A DNA stretch of 27,018 nucleotides. It comes from Pseudomonadota bacterium (GTDB taxonomy: Bacteria; Pseudomonadota; Gammaproteobacteria; Steroidobacterales; GCA-2729495). The first letter of the stretch is position 1. Each line of letters begins with the position of its first letter. The stretch is from assembly GCA_030836925.1 (NCBI GenBank), contig JAUPLK010000001.1, positions 1 through 27,018 on the forward strand, read 5' to 3'. The notes under the pieces were generated by a model that saw nothing but the letters and a program-made list of their open reading frames with translations, made no database searches and had not been told where the DNA came from. The position numbers and the translations under genes are program-made. Of the stretch, positions 23,001-27,018 are shown in pieces.

Positions 23001-24140
23001 ATGCTGTTGCGGCCTGTTGTTCTTGTGTCGATGCTGCTGACGCTGCCCATGGCGCCGGTCTTTGCCGAAACGCGTGTCGGCGACACCATCGTCATCAGCC
23101 AGGCGGTCGCGGACGATTTTTACGCCGTGGGCGGCAGGCTGCAGATCGACGCCTCTGTGGCTGGTGATGCCGTGCTCGCCGGCGGCAGTGTCGACATCGA
23201 GGGCGATATCGATGGCGATGTCAGCGCGACCGGCGGACAGGTCGCGATTTCCGGCGGTGTTGGCGATGATCTGCGCGCGGCAGGTGGCGAGGTCAGTCTG
23301 CGCGGCTTTGTCACCGACCACGCCGCGATAGCCGGCGGTGTGGTGCGCATCGAGGAGGGCAGTGCAATTGCCGGCCGCGCCTGGATTGCAGCTGACACCC
23401 TGTACATGGCCGGCCAGATCGGTGCTGATCTGCGGGTGTTTGCCCGGACAGTCGTCATCGCCGGCCAGATCCAGGGTGATGTGGAGATTACGGCCCGGGA
23501 AATCCGCATCGACCCGGGGGCGGTTATCGGTGGCCAGCTCATATGGCACAGCCAGGAGCCGCCGCTGATTGCCGAAGACGCGTTGATACTGGGCGATATG
23601 GCGGGCACGCAGGCGCCCGTCGATGAGTTGCCCGAAATGACGCCACCGGTGTTTGACAACTGGGCGCTGGCCATCGCCATCTTCGTTGCCGCCGCCGGCT
23701 TGTTCTGGCTGAGTCCCGCACTGGTCGAGCGTTCCGGTACCCTGTTCCATGCCGCACCGGGGCGCACGCTTGTTGTCGGCGCCATCGCGATGGCGCTGAG
23801 CCCGCTGCTCATCGTCTTTCTGTTCGTGTCGATATTCGGCTGGCTGCTCGGGCTGCTGATGCTGGTCGCTTATGTGCTGGCAGTCCTGCTGTCGGGACTG
23901 CTCGGGCTGCTGATGCTGGTCCAGCTGATCCGGATCCGCTTCGCCGCTCAGGAGCCGGTGCCGGCCACCGGCCGCAGTCCCGGCTGGCGCAGCCTGGCGT
24001 TGCTGTTGCCGGTGACACTGTTCGCATTGCTCATGCAGTCGGTGCCCGTTCTCGGCGGGCTGTTTTCGATGCTGGTTCTGCTGGCGGGCTTCGGTGCGCT
24101 TGCATCGCTGCTCATGCGTCGAGCGCCGTCAGCCGCATAG
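23001..24140 (+). CDS. Exported beta-repeat (bactofilin-like) membrane protein
   Basis: A 379-residue protein with two parts. After a signal peptide (residues 1-22, ending VFAE), residues ~25-190 hold short repeated beta units spaced about 15-20 residues (GDAVLAGGSVDIEGDIDGDV, ATGGQVAISGGVGDDLRAAG, and so on), typical of a right-handed beta-helix like bactofilins and other polymer-forming proteins, but here exported. Residues ~215-375 hold about five hydrophobic helices (AIAIFVAAAGLFWLSPAL, LLIVFLFVSIFGWLLGLL and others). The layout resembles the polymer-forming proteins with C-terminal membrane domains (DUF8173-like). The frame opens upstream at 22716; the ATG at 23001 has GGGGAG five bases before it. 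Its 3' end is overlapped by the convergent EAL gene for 193 bases. Confidence 0.85.
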   Translation: MLLRPVVLVSMLLTLPMAPVFAETRVGDTIVISQAVADDFYAVGGRLQIDASVAGDAVLAGGSVDIEGDIDGDVSATGGQVAISGGVGDDLRAAGGEVSLRGFVTDHAAIAGGVVRIEEGSAIAGRAWIAADTLYMAGQIGADLRVFARTVVIAGQIQGDVEITAREIRIDPGAVIGGQLIWHSQEPPLIAEDALILGDMAGTQAPVDELPEMTPPVFDNWALAIAIFVAAAGLFWLSPALVERSGTLFHAAPGRTLVVGAIAMALSPLLIVFLFVSIFGWLLGLLMLVAYVLAVLLSGLLGLLMLVQLIRIRFAAQEPVPATGRSPGWRSLALLLPVTLFALLMQSVPVLGGLFSMLVLLAGFGALASLLMRRAPSAA

Positions 24141-26446
24141 TTTCTGGCCCAGGCCGGGAATTCCTCGGCCGGCATCGGTCTCGCGATCAGAAATCCCTGC
24201 GCCTGTTCGCAACCATTTTGCCCGAGCCAGGCCAGGGCGGCCGGCGTCTCAACCCCTTCGGCGATGACCTGCAATCCCAGGTTGTGGGCCAGGTCTATCG
24301 CTGCACCCACGATCGCCACATCCTTGCTATCGCCCGGCAGGTGGGTGACGAAAGACCGGTCTATCTTGAGTTCATCCACCGGCAGGCGTTTGATCAGGGA
24401 CAGCGAGGAGTAGCCCGTCCCGAAGTCATCGACGGCGATCCGGATGCCGAGGTCGCGCAGGCATTCGAGGATCAGCGTGGCATGTTTGAAATCCAGTACC
24501 ACCGCTTCTTCGGTGATCTCCAGCAGCAGATTGCCTGCCGAAAGGTCGTGATTGCGCAGCAGTTCGAGAATGTAGCAGGGCAGGTTCCGGTCCTGCAGGT
24601 CCCGGCATGAGAGGTTCACCGATACGGGCAGGTCCAGCCCCTCTTCAAGCCACAGGCGACATTCGCGAATCGCGGTGGCCAGTGCCCAGTTGGTGATCAG
24701 CGAGATGTTGCCGGATTTTTCCGCGATCGGTATGAACTGATCGGGGGTCAGAAAGCCGAAGCCGGGATGCTGCCAGCGCACGAGGGCCTCGGCGCCACAG
24801 ACCTGGCCATCGGAAAGCCGTATTTTCGGCTGGAGGTACAGCCTGAACTCGTCATTGCGGGCGGCCTTGCGCAGGTCGCCGAGCAGCGCCATCTGCCGCA
24901 GATGCAGCCCGTCGTTGCCCTCCTGATATATGCAGATCCGCACGCCGGTGTTCCGTGCGTCGTTGCGCGCAACCGCCGCACGTTGCAGCAGCTGCTCGGC
25001 GTCTACGGCATGCTGTGGATAGCTGGCGATACCGACCCGCGCCTCGACACTTACATTGATGTCGCGAACCGAAAGCCCGCCACCCAGCAGCCGCACCAGA
25101 TCCTCGGCGATTTCACTTGCCTGGTCGACGGTGCGTCCGTCGAGCACGATCACGAACTGGTCGCCTTCGATCCGGCCGAGCAGGTGCCGCGCATCGAGGC
25201 CGGCGCGAAGGCGCTCGGCCGCCTGGCAGCGCAGTGCGTCGCTGATGTCATGGCCGAGCGATGAACCGATATCGCTGAAGTTGTTGAGGTCCACCAGCAT
25301 CACGGTGACCGGTTGTTCAGTGGGTGCGGCACGCAGAATGGCGGCCTCAAGTTCGTCAAGTGCCGAGAGGCGGGTCGGCAGGCCGGTGAGTCCGTCGAAG
25401 CGGGCGTGGAGCGTGATGTGCTCCTCGCGGTCGGCAATGCCCCGTTGCATGGCGTTGAGTGCGCTGGCGAGCTCGGCCACTTCGCCGCCGCCCTGCACAT
25501 CGATCGGCTGTTGGTAGTGGCCATCACGGATCCGGCGGGCTGCCTGCACCAGTGCGTTGACCGGCCTGGTAATCGTTCGGGACAGCAGCAGACCGCCGAC
25601 GACAGCCAGACACAGTGTGATCGTGCCGAGCAGCAGCACCGAGTAACGCAGGTTCCGGTAGGGAGCCATGATCGCATCGAGCGGCTCGGACAGCAGAATC
25701 TCGATACCTTGCCGGCCGGGAACGAGTGGCAGCAGCAGCGCAACGTGCTCGGTGTTGCCGGTGCTGATGCGCATGATGCGGCCGGTGTCCGCTGCGGTGC
25801 CGGCCAGATCATTCAGCAGGCTTGTGCTGTCCAGCCCAGCCAGCGAACTGCCGGGTATGGACCACGGCGCCGTGTTGCGTGCGAGCAGGGTGACATCCAG
25901 ACCGGTCAGTGCAGACATGCGTCGGGCGAAGTTTTCCTCCAAAAGCACACCGCTGGCCAGCCAGGCAAGCGGTGCTCCCTCGCCGACCGCCAGGGTAACC
26001 ACTTCATAGTTGTGGTCGTGAACCCTGATGTGAGCCGGTGCCGGACCCTCGGTCATGGCCACGTTCACCAGCTCCGGAAAGTTCTGCGTGCTGCGTGGGT
26101 CTGTTCCGGCCACGATGCGGCCATCTGCGTCAAGGAGGACAAGCAGATCGATCTCGGCACGGTAGCGATGCGCCTTCAGCAGGTCATTCAGTGCAACGAG
26201 ATCCCCGGTACTGACGGCATTGCGGAATTGCGGATCGGTGGCCAGCACGGCACCGGCCGTCCGCAGCCGGGTATGGCGGCCGGTCGACAACTGTCCGGCG
26301 ATGCTGGCTGCCTTGTGCAGTATCTGGTCAGCACGCTTCGAGACTTCCCGGTCGCCGGTCAGCAATACGGTGCTGACCGTGCTGAACTGGGTGAATACGA
26401 CGAGCAGAGCGGCCAGGGCCAGAATTTTTGAACGAAGACTCCGCAT
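23948..26446 (-). CDS. Membrane-bound GGDEF-EAL protein (c-di-GMP phosphodiesterase)
   Basis: An 832-residue signalling protein. Residues ~8-30 are a membrane helix, ~35-265 a periplasmic Cache-like sensor, ~268-290 a second helix followed by a HAMP segment (TRPVNALVQAARRIRDGHY). The GGDEF domain (~355-500) is degenerate: the motif reads EGDQF at 427-431, so cyclase activity is doubtful. The EAL domain (~520-765) looks intact: EALVRW at 553, NLSCRDL, EITEE, DDFGTGYSSL, LKIDRSF and AEGVET; it should degrade c-di-GMP. The last ~60 residues are low in structure and lie antisense to the previous gene; the family normally ends soon after the EAL domain, so the extension may be unused coding space. 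ATG at 26446 has no Shine-Dalgarno; a different start is possible. Confidence 0.9.
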   Translation of the reverse strand: MRSLRSKILALAALLVVFTQFSTVSTVLLTGDREVSKRADQILHKAASIAGQLSTGRHTRLRTAGAVLATDPQFRNAVSTGDLVALNDLLKAHRYRAEIDLLVLLDADGRIVAGTDPRSTQNFPELVNVAMTEGPAPAHIRVHDHNYEVVTLAVGEGAPLAWLASGVLLEENFARRMSALTGLDVTLLARNTAPWSIPGSSLAGLDSTSLLNDLAGTAADTGRIMRISTGNTEHVALLLPLVPGRQGIEILLSEPLDAIMAPYRNLRYSVLLLGTITLCLAVVGGLLLSRTITRPVNALVQAARRIRDGHYQQPIDVQGGGEVAELASALNAMQRGIADREEHITLHARFDGLTGLPTRLSALDELEAAILRAAPTEQPVTVMLVDLNNFSDIGSSLGHDISDALRCQAAERLRAGLDARHLLGRIEGDQFVIVLDGRTVDQASEIAEDLVRLLGGGLSVRDINVSVEARVGIASYPQHAVDAEQLLQRAAVARNDARNTGVRICIYQEGNDGLHLRQMALLGDLRKAARNDEFRLYLQPKIRLSDGQVCGAEALVRWQHPGFGFLTPDQFIPIAEKSGNISLITNWALATAIRECRLWLEEGLDLPVSVNLSCRDLQDRNLPCYILELLRNHDLSAGNLLLEITEEAVVLDFKHATLILECLRDLGIRIAVDDFGTGYSSLSLIKRLPVDELKIDRSFVTHLPGDSKDVAIVGAAIDLAHNLGLQVIAEGVETPAALAWLGQNGCEQAQGFLIARPMPAEEFPAWARNYAADGARRMSSDASAPKPASRTSIENSPPRTGTDCMSNANSVTGNSNARLRQPGLRPVAGTGS

Positions 26447-26637
26447 GGGAGGCTAATCGGCCGGCTGCTGCGGAGCTTTATCCCCGCCGCCCTGTTAATT
26501 GGTCCCGGTCCAGTTTTTTGTGACGGACATCGCATCCGCACAGGCTGTCCCCGCGGGAGCTGAAATCAGTTATGGTTGGCAAAGTGATGAATTTCGTCGC
26601 CAAAAAGAATCGTTCTCAACCTTCCGGAGCCGCCACG

Positions 26638-27018
26638 ATGACCAAGACCTCGACCATGAAGCCTTTTGCGCCGGGCGATATTTTTCTCGGCTGTACCTAC
26701 CTGATGAACGTGCCCGGTGACGACCATGCCGGCGAAGGGCGCATCCTGCAGTACGACCGCAACATGGTGCCGAAGGGCACACTGTATACGGAAGGCACCA
26801 GTCATCTGATCGTCAATCTGCGCTTCGGGCCGGACGGGACGCTGTGGGGTTTCGATCCCTTCGAGTACGCGGTGGTGCGTGTCTCGCCGGAGGGCAGGCA
26901 GTTGCCGTCGGCTGATCTCGGCATGCGCGCCTGGGGCAACGTGTGTTTTGCGGCGGACGGCAGTATCTGGCTGGGTGAATACCTGAAGGGTGACAAGCCC
27001 TACCAGGGCGGCGACATG
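26638..27018 (+). CDS. Partial beta-propeller-like protein
   Basis: The first 127 codons of a gene that runs past the window's end with no stop. The start at 26638 is well supported: GGAG lies eight bases before it. The residues show repeats of a beta-propeller type: ILQYDRNMVPKGTLYTEG, LIVNLRFGPDGTLWGFDPFE and VCFAADGSIWLGEYL, in which FxPDGTLW-like units mark successive blades as in NHL or SMP-30-like propellers. No signal peptide is seen. Function cannot be assigned from this fragment. It is divergent from the GGDEF-EAL gene across 191 bases. Confidence 0.7.
   Translation, partial: MTKTSTMKPFAPGDIFLGCTYLMNVPGDDHAGEGRILQYDRNMVPKGTLYTEGTSHLIVNLRFGPDGTLWGFDPFEYAVVRVSPEGRQLPSADLGMRAWGNVCFAADGSIWLGEYLKGDKPYQGGDM

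Noticed and set aside
22842..23750. A 302-codon minus-strand frame across the beta-repeat gene
   Set aside because: It spans the boundary of two real genes on the opposite strand and has no recognisable feature.
23001..24140. Repeated glycine/valine units as tandem DNA repeats
   Set aside because: The units are similar only at protein level with varied codons; they reflect a beta-helix fold, not a DNA repeat.

Overview
The window is GC-rich chromosomal DNA from a gammaproteobacterium. The best evidence is gene order: a zapB-like gene, zapA, 6S RNA and fau on the minus strand, divergent from ygfB-pepP on the plus strand. This is a classic gammaproteobacterial neighbourhood. Single-copy housekeeping genes (rplM-rpsI, tRNA-Gln, rpiA, gcvT-gcvH-gcvPA-gcvPB) support a core region. 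I see no insertion sequence, prophage, CRISPR array or integrase. The genus cannot be named from this sequence alone.

Layout. Positions 16-3594 hold an AraC-type regulator (minus), glutaryl-CoA dehydrogenase gcdH (plus) and a second AraC-type regulator (plus). Positions 3681-4781 hold rplM-rpsI with a clear promoter, then tRNA-Gln(CUG) and a strong terminator. Positions 4806-7251 are all minus strand: rpiA, a 28-residue lysine-rich peptide gene with its own terminator, fau, 6S RNA (not a protein gene; recognised from its closing stem, promoter and context), zapA and the zapB-like gene. From 7422 to 20046 everything reads plus with tight spacing: ygfB, pepP, an inactive-transglutaminase/7TM membrane protein, an ATP-grasp ligase, the split-P glycine cleavage genes, a PfkB-family kinase, and a long exported protein with two tandem HtrA-like halves. 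Positions 20038-20814 (minus) encode a predicted exported NAD(P)-binding lipoprotein. Positions 20900-24140 (plus) form a tight set: aldo/keto reductase, LEA14-like lipoprotein, an unrecognised helical protein and a beta-repeat membrane protein resembling bactofilins. A GGDEF-EAL protein (minus) follows and runs antisense into the end of the previous gene. The window ends inside a beta-propeller-like gene.

How the genes work together. The gcv genes oxidise glycine and feed one-carbon units to tetrahydrofolate; fau, nearby but divergent, recycles 5-formyl-THF, an inhibitor of that pathway. ygfB-pepP and the 7TM/ATP-grasp pair join the same transcriptional run, suggesting a link to peptide or amino-acid processing at the membrane, but that link is inference. 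The most unusual items are the tandem HtrA protein, which resembles the eukaryotic Nma111/DEG7 layout with a dead second half, the 7TM/ATP-grasp pair, the lysine-rich mini-protein with a double hairpin downstream, and the Tat-plus-lipobox dehydrogenase-like protein.
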